Part shown: piece after piece, positions 17,743-27,580 of the stretch
How positions within the stretch are numbered: position 1 is the stretch's first letter
How the letters are laid out: each line of letters starts with the position of its first letter
Source of the DNA: Bradyrhizobium barranii subsp. barranii
GTDB lineage: Bacteria; Pseudomonadota; Alphaproteobacteria; Rhizobiales; Xanthobacteraceae
Assembly (NCBI RefSeq): GCF_017565645.3
Contig: NZ_CP086136.1
Location: 2,060,001 to 2,124,000, forward strand
Direction of reading: 5' to 3'
Length of the DNA stretch: 64,000 bases
Position numbers and translations under genes: made by a program
Notes under the pieces: generated by a model
Databases searched by the model: none
Told to the model about the DNA's origin: nothing
The model's input: only the letters and a program-made list of their open reading frames with translations

Positions 17743-19134
17743 ATGATTTTCCGAAGGGACGCGGAGATGATCATGCCCGCCTCTAACGAAAATAGGTCCG
17801 TGATCTCCCCTGCGATGGATGACACCCCTGCGGATGCTGCACGGGTGAGCCGGTGTTCAATCCTTCTCGTGCACGGTACGTGGGGCCGAGGGATTTTCCC
17901 CAAGATGTCAGACCTAAGACGCGGCTACTTCCGTGAGACCAAGAGGTGGTTTGAGGAGGGTTCGCAGTTTTGCGACGGACTAGACGCCGCACTCAAAAGT
18001 GAGTCGCTCGATTGGCCGATCCGCGCATTTCTCTGGAGTGGGGCCAATTCCGTTCATGCCCGCGACCGCGCAGCGAGAGACCTATCCAAACAACTGAGAG
18101 AAGGCTTGGAGGACCCTGACACTATAGCCGTCATTATTGCCCATAGCCACGGAGGAAACGTGGCGTTGCGTGCCTTGCAACATCTCGACTCCAAGACAGG
18201 CCGGATCCGGATCGTCACCTTGGCGACGCCGTTTCTTAGGGTGTTTGCGCGCACGTCCTTGCAACTGTCATATTGGGTCAAGCTCTTTATGCTTGGAGCA
18301 ATCTTTATAACGCTTTTCGTTAGTCTGCTAGTTCTTGACGAGATCGTGTCTGAAAAGTTGGGCCTAAAGCTTCTGCTTGCTGTGAGAAAAATCGCGAACA
18401 ATGAGGACCTGGTGTTCTTGATTATCGCGGTGTTGAGTGGAGTAGCGGGCTTTTTCATTATGGAATGGTTGAATGAAGTCTTCACCAACCCGGATGCAGC
18501 GCATGCCATCGAAGAGTTGGCTCACTACGATACTAAAGGTGCGGCAATGTCGCGGATGCTTGTTATCCGCGGCGTGGATGATGAAGCCTCGCTATCGCTC
18601 GCGGCGGGCTCCATCGGCTCGCGTTTGAGCTTCCTTACCCTAATTGCAGCGATCCCCGCGATCTACGCGGTGGTCATTGTTTTTGTCTGGCTGGGTTCGT
18701 TTTTCGGGCTGAATGACGAATCGAAATTGGGAACATGGATGGGAGGCCTGATGATCGGCGTTTTCTTTGGCGCACTGATATTGTTCTTTGTTCCCGGTGC
18801 ATTTAAATCCTTCTTTGGGCGAGAATTTCTGGTCAACGGGATGAGTTGCGACATTGCGGTTGACTCAGTACCGGATACGTTGGGCCAGGTGGAGGCAATC
18901 ACCCTCAGGCCGATCGAAGCGGCTTCGCCCAAACCGAGATCCTTCGAACGGCCTTTTAGTTTGCGATGGATGTTGGAAATTTCGTTGTTGGAATTCCACG
19001 GGATATACTTTCAGTTGCATCAATCCTCTATGGGGCAGGCACGCAGCAAGCCGTCTTGGCAGCTGCGGCACGGGATCTACAACCATCCTAACTGTGTGGA
19101 TGAGATCGTGCGATGGCTTCGTCGCGTCACATGA
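17743..19134 (+). CDS. Membrane-anchored alpha/beta hydrolase (lipase-like)
   Basis: 463 residues; ATGs at 17767 and 17773 are alternative starts, the latter after GGAG. N-terminal hydrolase core: ILLVHGTWGRGIF (oxyanion region), nucleophile elbow AHSHGGNVALRAL and LATPFL. The middle inserts about four transmembrane helices (near residues 180-205, 228-245, 295-325 and 345-370). The likely catalytic His is in LRHGIYNHPNCVDEI near the end. This fold split by a membrane block is unusual. AT-rich codons differ from its neighbours, and relics of an ABC_sub_bind gene lie on both sides, suggesting acquisition. The substrate is unknown. Confidence 0.75.
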   Translation: MIFRRDAEMIMPASNENRSVISPAMDDTPADAARVSRCSILLVHGTWGRGIFPKMSDLRRGYFRETKRWFEEGSQFCDGLDAALKSESLDWPIRAFLWSGANSVHARDRAARDLSKQLREGLEDPDTIAVIIAHSHGGNVALRALQHLDSKTGRIRIVTLATPFLRVFARTSLQLSYWVKLFMLGAIFITLFVSLLVLDEIVSEKLGLKLLLAVRKIANNEDLVFLIIAVLSGVAGFFIMEWLNEVFTNPDAAHAIEELAHYDTKGAAMSRMLVIRGVDDEASLSLAAGSIGSRLSFLTLIAAIPAIYAVVIVFVWLGSFFGLNDESKLGTWMGGLMIGVFFGALILFFVPGAFKSFFGREFLVNGMSCDIAVDSVPDTLGQVEAITLRPIEAASPKPRSFERPFSLRWMLEISLLEFHGIYFQLHQSSMGQARSKPSWQLRHGIYNHPNCVDEIVRWLRRVT

Positions 19135-19154
19135 ACAGGCCACCGAGCCAACGT

Positions 19155-19237
19155 GCCTTGAAATCCGCCAAAGACCGCGAAGACGCTCGACCTTACCGTA
19201 GTCGCTGCTCGCTACAGCCGACGAGGTGATCGAGTAG
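19155..19237 (+). pseudogene. 3' relic of an ABC_sub_bind (PF04392) gene
   Basis: KTAKTLDLTV at 19171-19200 in one frame is followed by SLLATADEVIE and TAG at 19202-19237 in another. Together they match the usual ending of ABC_sub_bind proteins with one small frameshift. It lies just after the hydrolase gene and mirrors the micro-relic before it. The gap 19238-19549 that follows shows no gene. Confidence 0.6.
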
Positions 19238-19549
19238 GCACTTTACTTCCGCTAGTGGCCCTTAGCTGTCGTTTGTCTCAGGCGCCAAAATGTCGGCTGT
19301 CGGACTGAGCGCAGGTTAAGGTCTGAGTGCGTTTTCTCCGCGGGTGCTTCAGACCTCGACTCGTTTCGCGATGAGAAGCGCGTCGTCCTCGTCGCGACCT
19401 GAATATCGAGCGGTATGCCCAATTTTTACATTGCCGAACAAGAGTTCGGCGTTAACCACGACTAACGGTTCCAGTCCGTGTGACGTCGCTTCGAAGTTTC
19501 TTAAATCTTGCCGGGTACCTCTTCCAGGCATAGTGACCTGGGGAAAGAC

Positions 19550-20431
19550 ATGAGTAAGCGGGCCAAACGTAAGAAGGCAGAGGCCCTCGCAATACCCATG
19601 GCCGCGAGAGTTGCGATTGGCGCCGTGGCCGTCGCCGTCGTGGGGTATAGCTTGCTGTCTAGCCCGGCGGACGTGCAACCGATACGAAAACCGTCCGCAC
19701 AACAGGCCCAGGCGTCGTCAACTCCGGTTTACGTGTCGACTCCGGTTCGTGCGTCAGCGCCAGCTCCGGCTGCGATTCCGGTCCCGGCTCCGATCCCGGC
19801 CCCGGCGCCTCTGGTCGAACCACCCAAAGCCGACGCTGGCGTTCCCGGAGCACTTGTCCGGCAGGTGGTTGACTACGCCAGCCGTCAGGCGCCGGGCACC
19901 GTGATCATCGATACCGGAAACACATTCCTCTATTTCGTTCTGAACGACAGGCAAGCGATGCGCTACGGCATCGGTGTTGGCCGCGAAGGTTTCACATGGT
20001 CCGGTGAACAGACTGTGGCCCGCAAAGCAGAATGGCCGGATTGGCATCCGCCTGTGGAGATGGTCTCGCGTCAGCCCTATCTGCCGCGGTTCATGGCGGG
20101 CGGTCCCGGCAATCCGCTCGGCGCCCGGGCGATGTATCTCGGCGAGACCGAATATCGAATTCACGGCACCAACAACCCAGATACGATCGGGAAGAAGGTT
20201 TCGTCCGGCTGTATTCGACTGACCAATGACGACGTCACGGACCTCTATGAGCGGGTGAAAATCGGAGCGAAAGTGATCGTGCTTCCGGCAGCCGCCGCCC
20301 GCAGGCCCTCCCAGGGAGCGCCAGCCGACGCCGCTTTCCGGTTGCCGGACCCGGCATCGCCGTCGAAGCGGCCCCTGGCAGCTAACGCACAGATGTTGTC
20401 ATCCGGACCGAAGATCGCCGAAGCCCGGTAA
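19550..20431 (+). CDS. L,D-transpeptidase (YkuD fold), membrane-anchored
   Basis: 293 residues from ATG 19550 with GGGGAAAG upstream. A basic N-terminus (MSKRAKRKK) and one helix at about 16-36 are followed by an Ala-Pro rich linker of about 60 residues that crosses the cell-wall space. The catalytic YkuD domain has HGTNNPDTIGK and SSGCIRLTNDD with the nucleophilic Cys. It crosslinks or modifies peptidoglycan in the periplasm. The C-terminal tail is polar and unordered. Confidence 0.9.
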   Translation: MSKRAKRKKAEALAIPMAARVAIGAVAVAVVGYSLLSSPADVQPIRKPSAQQAQASSTPVYVSTPVRASAPAPAAIPVPAPIPAPAPLVEPPKADAGVPGALVRQVVDYASRQAPGTVIIDTGNTFLYFVLNDRQAMRYGIGVGREGFTWSGEQTVARKAEWPDWHPPVEMVSRQPYLPRFMAGGPGNPLGARAMYLGETEYRIHGTNNPDTIGKKVSSGCIRLTNDDVTDLYERVKIGAKVIVLPAAAARRPSQGAPADAAFRLPDPASPSKRPLAANAQMLSSGPKIAEAR

Positions 20432-20465
20432 GTCAATCCTCTGTCCTCGACCTGCAACTGACCCG

Positions 20466-20540
20466 CGGCCTGAACTAGACGGGGTACCCTAAGTCCGCGA
20501 TCTCGGCTTCCGGGCAAAATGGACACGCAGCCCCCGAAGC
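20466..20540. repeat. Direct repeat, copy B (pairs with 17426-17500)
   Basis: GCGGCCTGAACTA, then AGTCCGCGATCTCGGCTTC and GGACACGCAG, in the order found at 17426-17500. The two copies bracket the hydrolase and L,D-transpeptidase genes, about 3 kb apart. Confidence 0.45.
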
Positions 20541-20583
20541 GGAGATAGATCGAGCCGGTAAGCGCACGGCGCAGGGGAGGCGA

Positions 20584-21375
20584 TTACGGATCGCGCGTCA
20601 ATCTGCGCAGGGCTTCTGCGCTTTTGGTCATGCGCGGATTGCTATCGAGCGCTTGTTGAAAGTCACTTATGGCCTCGCTTCGGCGTCCCAACGCTTCGAA
20701 GATGTGACCGCGTACCTCCATTGCGATGGGATTGTTAGGCCCAAACTCAAAGGCTTTTTGAACGCTCGACAGCGCTTCGTCGAATTGCCCCAGTTTGAGG
20801 AAAGCCCAAGCTCGAGTTTGACACGCGATTGCACCTCCCGACGGACTTGCCAGTTTCAACACTGACTCATAATCCGCGGTCGCGCGGGCGTGATCGCCAA
20901 TCCGCTCATAGGCATCGGCACGAGCCCGCAGATGCCGGAAATCGCCAGGATTGATCTGCGCCGATCGAGTATAGTCAGCAATCGCCCGGTCATACTGAGC
21001 GAGTTCTTCATAGAGCCCGCCGCGAACCATGTATCTGATCGGCTCGGTCGGGTCGTTTTCAATTGACGTGGTGTAGTCTGCAAGAGCTCGGTCGTAATCT
21101 CCCTTGTGATAATACATCGTTCCACGCGACATATAAACATTGGTCGCCCGTGGGCTGCCTTCGATGACCGTGGTGTAATCCGCAATCGCCCGGTCATGGT
21201 CATCAGCCAGAAGGTAGGCGTCAGCACGACCGACGTAGCCGACCGGATTGGTTGGGTCCAGCTTGATGACTTTTGCAAAGGCTTGAATTGCTTCGCTGGC
21301 GTCGCCATTGCGCAGGTGGGCGGCCCCCCGCACGGCAAACGCTTTTGCAATGATGCGCCCTACAAGTCTCAGCAT
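20584..21375 (-). CDS. Tetratricopeptide repeat protein
   Basis: 263 residues from ATG 21375. At least six consecutive TPR units are visible, each with A-x-x-DY-x(3)I-x(5) and a following YxxRG pattern (for example DRAIADYTTVIEGSP and DRALADYTTSIENDP). The N-terminus (MLRLVGRIIAKAFAVRG) is only weakly hydrophobic, and no signal peptide is clear. It is a protein-interaction scaffold with no catalytic domain. It is divergently oriented from the P450 gene, and its partner is unknown. Confidence 0.8.
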   Translation of the reverse strand: MLRLVGRIIAKAFAVRGAAHLRNGDASEAIQAFAKVIKLDPTNPVGYVGRADAYLLADDHDRAIADYTTVIEGSPRATNVYMSRGTMYYHKGDYDRALADYTTSIENDPTEPIRYMVRGGLYEELAQYDRAIADYTRSAQINPGDFRHLRARADAYERIGDHARATADYESVLKLASPSGGAIACQTRAWAFLKLGQFDEALSSVQKAFEFGPNNPIAMEVRGHIFEALGRRSEAISDFQQALDSNPRMTKSAEALRRLTRDP

Positions 21376-21572
21376 TGTTTTCCCCCGACGGCGGTGATGT
21401 TAGCCGACGCAATTGTGTCTGTACCAGATCACAACCGCCGTTTTCACAGCTCAAGCTGGTTGTCTTGTGAAGAGATGCCCTGATGCCGTCCGTCCCTATC
21501 GCTAGGGACAGACGCCGGCACTGGATTTCGCTAGTCTGGCCTGGAAAACACGAGAATCCAGGGGAGACCGCC

Positions 21573-22739
21573 TTGAGCACCGCGCCGCGCATCGACATCG
21601 ACCCTGCTTCGTTCTGGGCCGATCCCTATCCGATGCTCGCAAAGATGCGCAAGGAAGCGCCGATCGCCTTCGTGCCGCAACTCGGCTCGACGTTGCTGAC
21701 GAGCCGCGACGACATCTCGATCTCCGAGAAGCAGATCGACGTGTTCTCCTCGCACCAGCCCGCCGGCCTGATGAACCGGCTGATGGGCCACAACATGATG
21801 CGCAAGGACGGCGAGGCGCATCAAATCGAGCGGCGCGCGATGTTTCCGACGGTGTCGCCGAGGACGGTGAAGGCGCACTGGACCGCGCTGTTCCAGGCCG
21901 ATGCCGACCGCATCATCGGTGCGATCGCGCCGGGGCGGATCGATTTCATGCGCGACTTCGCGTTGCCGTTCTCCGGCGAATGCCTGAAGTCGATCACCGG
22001 CCTCACCAATATCGGCTTCCAGGACATGGATTCGTGGTCGCAGGGCATGATCGAGGGTATCGCCAACTACACCGGCGATCCCGCGGTCGAGGCGCGCTGT
22101 CACGCGGCGACGTCGGGCATTGATGCCGCGATCGACGACATTCTGCCGGCGATGCGCAAGAACCCCGACCAGAGTATCCTCGGCGTACTCCTCGCTGCGG
22201 GCATGCCGATGGAGAGCGTGCGAGCAAATGTAAAACTCGCGATCTCTGGCGGCCAGAACGAGCCGCGCAAGGCGATCGCCGGCACGGTGTGGGCGCTGCT
22301 CTCCCATCCCGAGCAACTCGATCTCGTGCGCAAGGGCGAGGTGACCTGGCTCGAGGCGTTCGAGGAGTATGCCCGCTGGATTTCGCCGATCGGCATGTCA
22401 CCGCGGCGCATCGCAAAACCGTGGAGCATCCGTGACGTCTCTTTCGAGCTAGATGAGCGCGTGTTCCTGATGTTCGGCTCCGCCAATCGCGACGAGAAGC
22501 ATTTTGAGCGCGCCGACCAGTTCGACGTGCGGCGCGACACCTCCAAGAGCGTCGCCTTCGGCGCCGGCCCGCATTTCTGCGCCGGCGCCTGGGCCTCGCG
22601 CGCGATGATCGCGGACGTCGCGCTGCCGACGGTGTTCGCGAGGGCGAGTCGTCTCGAACTTGCCGACGATGAGCCTGTGCGGATCGGCGGTTGGGCGTTC
22701 CGCGGCCTGCTGAACCTGCCGGTGAGGTGGGCGCACTGA
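21573..22739 (+). CDS. Cytochrome P450
   Basis: 388 residues. The start is a TTG at 21573 preceded by CAGGGGAG; an upstream ATG at 21483 would add a non-coding-looking leader. The heme-ligand loop is FGAGPHFCAGAWASR, and the K-helix ExxR is in EEYARW. The I-helix reads ISGGQNEPRKAI and lacks the usual acid-Thr pair, which hints at an unusual proton-delivery route. It oxidises an unknown small molecule and needs a separate ferredoxin and reductase, neither of which is adjacent. Confidence 0.9.
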   Translation: MSTAPRIDIDPASFWADPYPMLAKMRKEAPIAFVPQLGSTLLTSRDDISISEKQIDVFSSHQPAGLMNRLMGHNMMRKDGEAHQIERRAMFPTVSPRTVKAHWTALFQADADRIIGAIAPGRIDFMRDFALPFSGECLKSITGLTNIGFQDMDSWSQGMIEGIANYTGDPAVEARCHAATSGIDAAIDDILPAMRKNPDQSILGVLLAAGMPMESVRANVKLAISGGQNEPRKAIAGTVWALLSHPEQLDLVRKGEVTWLEAFEEYARWISPIGMSPRRIAKPWSIRDVSFELDERVFLMFGSANRDEKHFERADQFDVRRDTSKSVAFGAGPHFCAGAWASRAMIADVALPTVFARASRLELADDEPVRIGGWAFRGLLNLPVRWAH

Positions 22740-22820
22740 CCAGACGACGGTGGCCGTGACGGCGAACTCGTCTCGTCGAACGATTGAACCGCATCGTTCC
22801 CCGGCGACACACATGACGTC

Positions 22821-23279
22821 ATGTCCATTGGCGTCATGTCCATCCAGTTCTGGCCCAAGCCGTGGCTTGAATCGTCTCTGGCTGCCGCGTCGGCGCTGAT
22901 CGCGTTGCTGGTCGTCGTACCGGCGCGCGCCGCCGGACCGTCCTCCATTTCCGGCTGCTGGACGCAGACCTCGCTTGTGCCTTACGCCCAGAGGCCGCCC
23001 GGCAAGGAGTGGGGTTCGCGGACCTGGTGCTTCAGGCCAGATGGGACGATGACCAGTGTCCACATCGCATGCGGCCGCGGCGGTTTGCGACGGTTGGGAT
23101 CGGGACGGACGTTACCGCTGGCGACGGCCGATCGTGTGGATCTCCGACGTCTTACGTCAGACGACGGCAAACATCAGACAAAGGTGTGGCGTCGATGTCG
23201 CGTCAGTTTCCGCGCCGGGGATCGCATGGTGCTCGAGAATTGCTATTTCTCGTCCGATCCCTGGGTGCGCGAGCACTGA
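22821..23279 (+). CDS. Hypothetical secreted protein, possibly frameshifted
   Basis: 152 residues. A signal peptide ends near VPARAAG. Cys pairs occur in SGCW and TWCFRPDG and later in RRCRVSF and LENCYFSS. In the middle (about 23080-23150) the frame becomes Arg-Leu rich, while the next frame reads CDGWDRDGRYRWRRPIVW, which looks more protein-like. Two compensating frameshifts, or sequencing error, are possible. Family unknown. It begins about 80 bases after the P450 stop. Confidence 0.5.
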   Translation: MSIGVMSIQFWPKPWLESSLAAASALIALLVVVPARAAGPSSISGCWTQTSLVPYAQRPPGKEWGSRTWCFRPDGTMTSVHIACGRGGLRRLGSGRTLPLATADRVDLRRLTSDDGKHQTKVWRRCRVSFRAGDRMVLENCYFSSDPWVREH

Positions 23280-23299
23280 TCGCGCCTTGTCGGAGGCCC

Positions 23300-23445
23300 C
23301 GAGCCACACACTGCCATGATGCCATCATGCGCCTGTTTTGCCCGACGGGTCAAATGAATTTCGGATAATACGTAAGTCATTGATCGGACTATGGTCGGCT
23401 ACTGTGCATGGGGTTGTTTTCGACAATTTATGTTCCGGCCCTGGG
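23300..23445. repeat. Interspersed repeat in the gap before ssuA paralogue
   Basis: Contains CCTGTTTTGCCCGACGGGTC and then GGCTACTGTGCATGGGGTTG. I recall these two words together in many Bradyrhizobium intergenic regions, but cannot count copies here. The rest of the gap to 23654 has no gene; it includes CATTCCTGCAACGCAAGG, another repeat-like word. Confidence 0.5.
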
Positions 23446-23654
23446 AGCGTCGACGAGATTCCCGTGGTTCTCACATTCGCGTGCGGAAAAATCCCTCTGC
23501 ATGAGCGCAGCCGCTTGAAAGATTAATCATGCGCTTCGCCACACGCGCAGTGCTCGCATCGCTATTTTCCTTGGCGTCTCGACACCTCCGCCGACCCGCA
23601 CCATCATTCCTGCAACGCAAGGGAATGACGGCCGCAGGCGGCCGGGAGTGTGGA

Positions 23655-24594
23655 ATGCAGCGTCGCGACTTTCTCAAGCTCTCCGTTGGAACCGCAGCCG
23701 CCGCTGCATTTGCCTCCCGCGCGAACGCGCAGGGCGCGGTGAAGGAAATTCGTGTCGGCTACCAGAAGACAGGCGTGCTGGTTATCACGCGCCAGCAGGC
23801 TTCCTTGGAAAAGCATTTCAATCCTCGTGAAATGGGTCGAGTTCTCCTCGGGCCCGCCGATGATGGAGGCGATGAACGTCGGTAGTGTCGACTTCGGTTC
23901 GGTCGGCGATTCCCCGCCGGTGTTCGCCCAGGCCGCCGGAGCGGCGATCGTCTATGCCGCGGGCCAGCCCATCACCAACGGACAGGGCATCCTGGTGCCG
24001 AAGGATTCGCCGATCCGCTCGATCGCCGACCTGAAGGGCAAGCGTATCGGCTTCACCAAGGGATCCAGCGCCCACAATGTCGTAGTCCAGACACTTGAGA
24101 AGGCCGGGCTCACCTATGCCGACATCACGCCGGTCTATCTGACGCCGCCCGATGCCGGTCCCGCCTTTGCCAATGGCAGCATCGAGGCCTGGGCGATCTG
24201 GGATCCCTATTTCGCGATCGGCGAGACCAAGCAGGGCGGCCGCATCCTGATCAATTCGCGCGAAGTCACCAAGACCAACTCCTTCTACATCGCCAACCGC
24301 GAGTTCGCGAAGAACCACGGCTCCTTCCTGCAACAGATCGTCGACGTAACGACCGCGACCGGCAAATGGGCCGAACAGCACCGCGGTGAGGTCGCCAAAT
24401 GGCTCGCCGCCGTCACCGGCGTCCCCTTGGACATCCAGGCCGTCGCGGCCGAGCGCGCGAACTTCGTGGTCGGCCCCGTCACCGACGACATCGTCGTGAC
24501 CCAACAGGGCGTCGCCGACCGCTTCTACAAGCTCGGCCTGATCCCGAAGCCGGTCGTCGTTCGCGACATCGTCTGGCGCAGCGCGGCGACCTGA
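23655..24594 (+). pseudogene. ssuA: Aliphatic sulfonate-binding protein SsuA paralogue, frameshifted
   Basis: From ATG 23655 the frame reads MQRRDFLKLSVG, a Tat-like signal, and GYQKTGVLVITRQQASLEKH, then leaves the SsuA pattern near 23820. The rest continues in another frame from VKWVEFSSGPPMMEAMNVG to RDIVWRSAAT. A single-base change near 23818-23830 explains the break. Otherwise it would be a second SsuA of about 310 residues, closely related to the next gene. A sequencing error cannot be excluded. If real, the cell relies on the intact copy. Confidence 0.8.
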
Positions 24595-24632
24595 TCGTGC
24601 CGACCAATCTCCCCATATCAAAAGGTTTGAAC

Positions 24633-25595
24633 ATGAGGCGCATCGTTCAACGTCTGATCGCCGCCATCGTTCTGTCGATCGGCATCGTCGCCGCCGCGGT
24701 CGGCACCTCCTATGGCCAGGACAGCCAAGCCAAGGTCGTCCGCATCGGCTACCAGAAATACGGCAAGCTGGTGCTGCTCAAGAGCAAGGGCACGCTGGAG
24801 CCGAAGCTCGCCGCCGACGGCTACAAGGTGGTGTGGACCGAATTCCCGTCCGGCCCGCCGCTGCTCGAAGCGCTCAATGTCGGCGCGATCGATTTCGGCA
24901 ACACCGGCGAGGCCCCACCGATCTTCGCGCAGGCCGCCGGCGCGCCGATCCAGTACGTCGCCTACGAGCCGCCGGCGCCGAAGGGCGAGGCGATCCTGGT
25001 GCCGAAGGACAGCCCGCTGAAATCGGTCGCGGACCTCAAGGGCAAGAAGGTCGCGCTCAACAAGGGCTCCAACGTCCACTATCTCCTGGTCAAGGCGCTG
25101 GAGAAGGCGGGCGTCAAATATTCCGAGATCGAGCCGGTGTTCCTGGCGCCGGCCGATGCGCGCGCCGCCTTCGAGCGCGGCGCGGTCGACGCCTGGGTGA
25201 TCTGGGATCCGTTCCAGGCCGCCGCGGAAGCGGCCACCGGCGCGCGCACGCTCGCCGACGGCACCGGCATCGTCGCCAACTACCAGTTCTATTTCGCCTC
25301 GAAGAAATTCCTCGAAGCCAACCCGAAGATCGTCGACGCCGTGCTGGCTGAGCTGAGCTCGGTCGACGATTGGGCCAAGGGCGACATCCATGCGGTCGCC
25401 GAGCAGCTGGCGCCGGCGATCGGCCTGTCGGTCCCCGTGGTCGAGGTGGCGCTGAAGCGGCAGGCCTACGGCATCAAGCCGATCACCGATGCCGTCATCG
25501 CCGATCAGCAGCAGGTTGCGGATGCGTTCTTCGCGCTCAACCTGATCCCCAAATCCATCAAGATTTCCGACGTGGCCCGGAAACCAGGATCGTGA
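24633..25595 (+). CDS. ssuA: Sulfonate ABC transporter, periplasmic binding protein SsuA
   Basis: 320 residues from ATG 24633, signal peptide to about residue 28 (SYGQDSQ). NMT1/SsuA-type binding fold: [60 protein letters not shown] and [10 protein letters not shown]. It captures alkanesulfonates in the periplasm for SsuBC. It is followed by ssuD with a GTGA overlap if the GTG at 25592 is used. It is a tandem duplicate of the frameshifted gene before it. Confidence 0.9.
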   Translation: MRRIVQRLIAAIVLSIGIVAAAVGTSYGQDSQAKVVRIGYQKYGKLVLLKSKGTLEPKLAADGYKVVWTEFPSGPPLLEALNVGAIDFGNTGEAPPIFAQAAGAPIQYVAYEPPAPKGEAILVPKDSPLKSVADLKGKKVALNKGSNVHYLLVKALEKAGVKYSEIEPVFLAPADARAAFERGAVDAWVIWDPFQAAAEAATGARTLADGTGIVANYQFYFASKKFLEANPKIVDAVLAELSSVDDWAKGDIHAVAEQLAPAIGLSVPVVEVALKRQAYGIKPITDAVIADQQQVADAFFALNLIPKSIKISDVARKPGS

Positions 25596-25603
25596 GCAAG
25601 CAC

Positions 25604-26770
25604 ATGATTATGCAATCCAACGCCAACATCCTCTGGTTCCTGCCGACCCACGGCGACGGCCGCTATCTCGGCACCGGCATCGGCGGCCGTGAGGTCAATT
25701 TCAACTATCTGCGCCAGATCGCGCAGGCCGCCGACCAGCTCGGTTATTACGGCGTGCTGTTGCCGACCGGGCGATCTTGCGAGGATTCCTGGATCGTCGC
25801 CTCCTCGGTTGCGCCGTTCACCGAGCGGCTGCGCTACCTCGTGGCTGTCCGCCCCGGCCTGCAATCGCCGAGCGTGGCGGCGCGCATGACGGCGACGCTC
25901 GACCGCGTCACCAATGGCCGGCTTCTCGTCAACGTCGTCACCGGCGGCGATCCCGTCGAGAACAAGGGCGACGGCATTTTCCTCGGCCATGACGAGCGCT
26001 ACGAGGTCACCCGCGAGTTCCTCAGCGTCTATAGCGACCTGCTCGCCGGCAGGACCGTCAATGTCGAGGGCAAGCACATCCATGTCGAGGGTGGCAAGCT
26101 GCTGTTTCTGCCGGTGCAGTCGCCGCGGCCGCCACTCTATTTCGGCGGTTCGTCCGATGCCGGCATCGACGTCGCCGTCGACGCTGTCGACAAATATCTC
26201 ACCTGGGGTGAGCCGCCGGCTCTGGTTGCCGAGAAGATCGCGAAGGTGAGGGAGGTCGCAGCTGCGCGCGGCCGCAAGCTCTCCTTCGGCATTCGTCTTC
26301 ACGTGATCGTCCGCGAGACCAATGAGAAGGCCTGGAGCGCCGCGAACGAGCTGATCAGGCATGTCAGCGACGACACCATCGCGCTGGCGCAGAAGAACTT
26401 TGCCCGCATGGACTCCGTCGGTCAGCAGCGCATGGCGCAGCTCCACGGCGGCAAGCGAGACAAGCTCGAGATCGCCCCGAACCTGTGGGCCGGTGTCGGT
26501 CTCGTGCGCGGTGGCGCCGGCACGGCGCTGGTCGGCGACGCCCAGACCGTCGCGGCCCGCATCAAGGAGTATCAGGATATCGGCATCGATACCTTCATCA
26601 TGTCGGGCTACCCGCATCTGGAGGAGGCGTATCGCTTTGCCGAGCTGGTATTCCCGCTGCTCTCGCTGGAGCAGCCGAGCAACGTGACCAAGCTGCACTT
26701 CAACGGCGGTCCCTTTGGCGAGACCGTCGGCAGCGATTACCGTCCGCAGCAGCGAGTGTCTGAGTCATGA
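25604..26770 (+). CDS. ssuD: Alkanesulfonate monooxygenase SsuD
   Basis: 388 residues. FMNH2-dependent enzyme that cleaves alkanesulfonates to aldehyde and sulfite. The opening [16 protein letters not shown], the flavin- and substrate-site block [15 protein letters not shown] and the C-terminal [19 protein letters not shown] are typical. ATG 25604, GTG 25592 and ATG 25610 are alternative starts. It needs reduced flavin, probably from the flavin reductase now displaced to 30422-31003. ssuC follows with an ATGA overlap. Confidence 0.95.
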   Translation: MIMQSNANILWFLPTHGDGRYLGTGIGGREVNFNYLRQIAQAADQLGYYGVLLPTGRSCEDSWIVASSVAPFTERLRYLVAVRPGLQSPSVAARMTATLDRVTNGRLLVNVVTGGDPVENKGDGIFLGHDERYEVTREFLSVYSDLLAGRTVNVEGKHIHVEGGKLLFLPVQSPRPPLYFGGSSDAGIDVAVDAVDKYLTWGEPPALVAEKIAKVREVAAARGRKLSFGIRLHVIVRETNEKAWSAANELIRHVSDDTIALAQKNFARMDSVGQQRMAQLHGGKRDKLEIAPNLWAGVGLVRGGAGTALVGDAQTVAARIKEYQDIGIDTFIMSGYPHLEEAYRFAELVFPLLSLEQPSNVTKLHFNGGPFGETVGSDYRPQQRVSES

Positions 26771-27573
26771 GCCTGATCGACAGCGTTTCACTTCCGCGCA
26801 GCTTCCGCCTGCCGCGGGTTGACGGCCTGATCCAGTGGATCGTGCCGCTCGCCATCATCGCGATCTGGCAGGTCGCGAGCGTCACCGGCTTTGTGCCGGT
26901 TCGCGTGCTGCCAGCGCCGAGCGATGTCGCGCTCGCCGGCTGGAAGCTGCTGCTCTCCGGCGAGCTCGTCCGCAACATCTGGGTGTCGTTCTGGCGCGCC
27001 TCGATCGGCTTCCTGATCGGCGGCGGCATCGGTTTCGCGTTCGGGCTCGCCAACGGCCTGTCGCAGCTCTCGGCCAAGCTCACCGACACCACGTTGCAGA
27101 TGGTGCGCAACGTGCCGCATCTGGCGCTGATCCCGCTGGTCATTCTGTGGTTCGGCATCGACGAGAGCGCAAAGCTGTTCCTGGTGGCGCTCGGCGTGTT
27201 CTTCCCGATCTACCTCAACACGCTGCACGGCATCCGAACCGTCGACCCGCAGCTGATCGAGATGGGCCGCATCTACGGCATGACCGACAGTGAGCTGTTC
27301 CGCCGCGTGATCTTCCCCGGCGCGTTGCCCTCGATCTTCGTCGGCATCCGCTTTGCGCTCGGCATCATGTGGCTCACCCTGATCGTCGCCGAGACCATCG
27401 CGGCGTCTTCAGGCCTCGGCTACATGGCGATGCAGGCGCGCGAGTTCATGCTGATCGACGTCGTCGTGCTCTCGATCCTGATTTACGCTCTGCTCGGCAA
27501 GCTCGCCGACAGCGCCTCCCGTGTGCTGGAGCGCCTGACGCTCTCCTGGCACCCCGCCTTCCAGAAACGCTGA
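26767..27573 (+). CDS. ssuC: Sulfonate ABC transporter permease SsuC
   Basis: 268 residues with about six transmembrane helices. The permease signature for contacting the ATPase (EAA-like loop) is in [20 protein letters not shown]. The ATG overlaps the ssuD stop, so it is translationally coupled. It forms the membrane channel for sulfonates with SsuB and receives substrate from SsuA. Confidence 0.93.
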   Translation: MSLIDSVSLPRSFRLPRVDGLIQWIVPLAIIAIWQVASVTGFVPVRVLPAPSDVALAGWKLLLSGELVRNIWVSFWRASIGFLIGGGIGFAFGLANGLSQLSAKLTDTTLQMVRNVPHLALIPLVILWFGIDESAKLFLVALGVFFPIYLNTLHGIRTVDPQLIEMGRIYGMTDSELFRRVIFPGALPSIFVGIRFALGIMWLTLIVAETIAASSGLGYMAMQAREFMLIDVVVLSILIYALLGKLADSASRVLERLTLSWHPAFQKR

Positions 27574-27580
27574 GAGTGAC

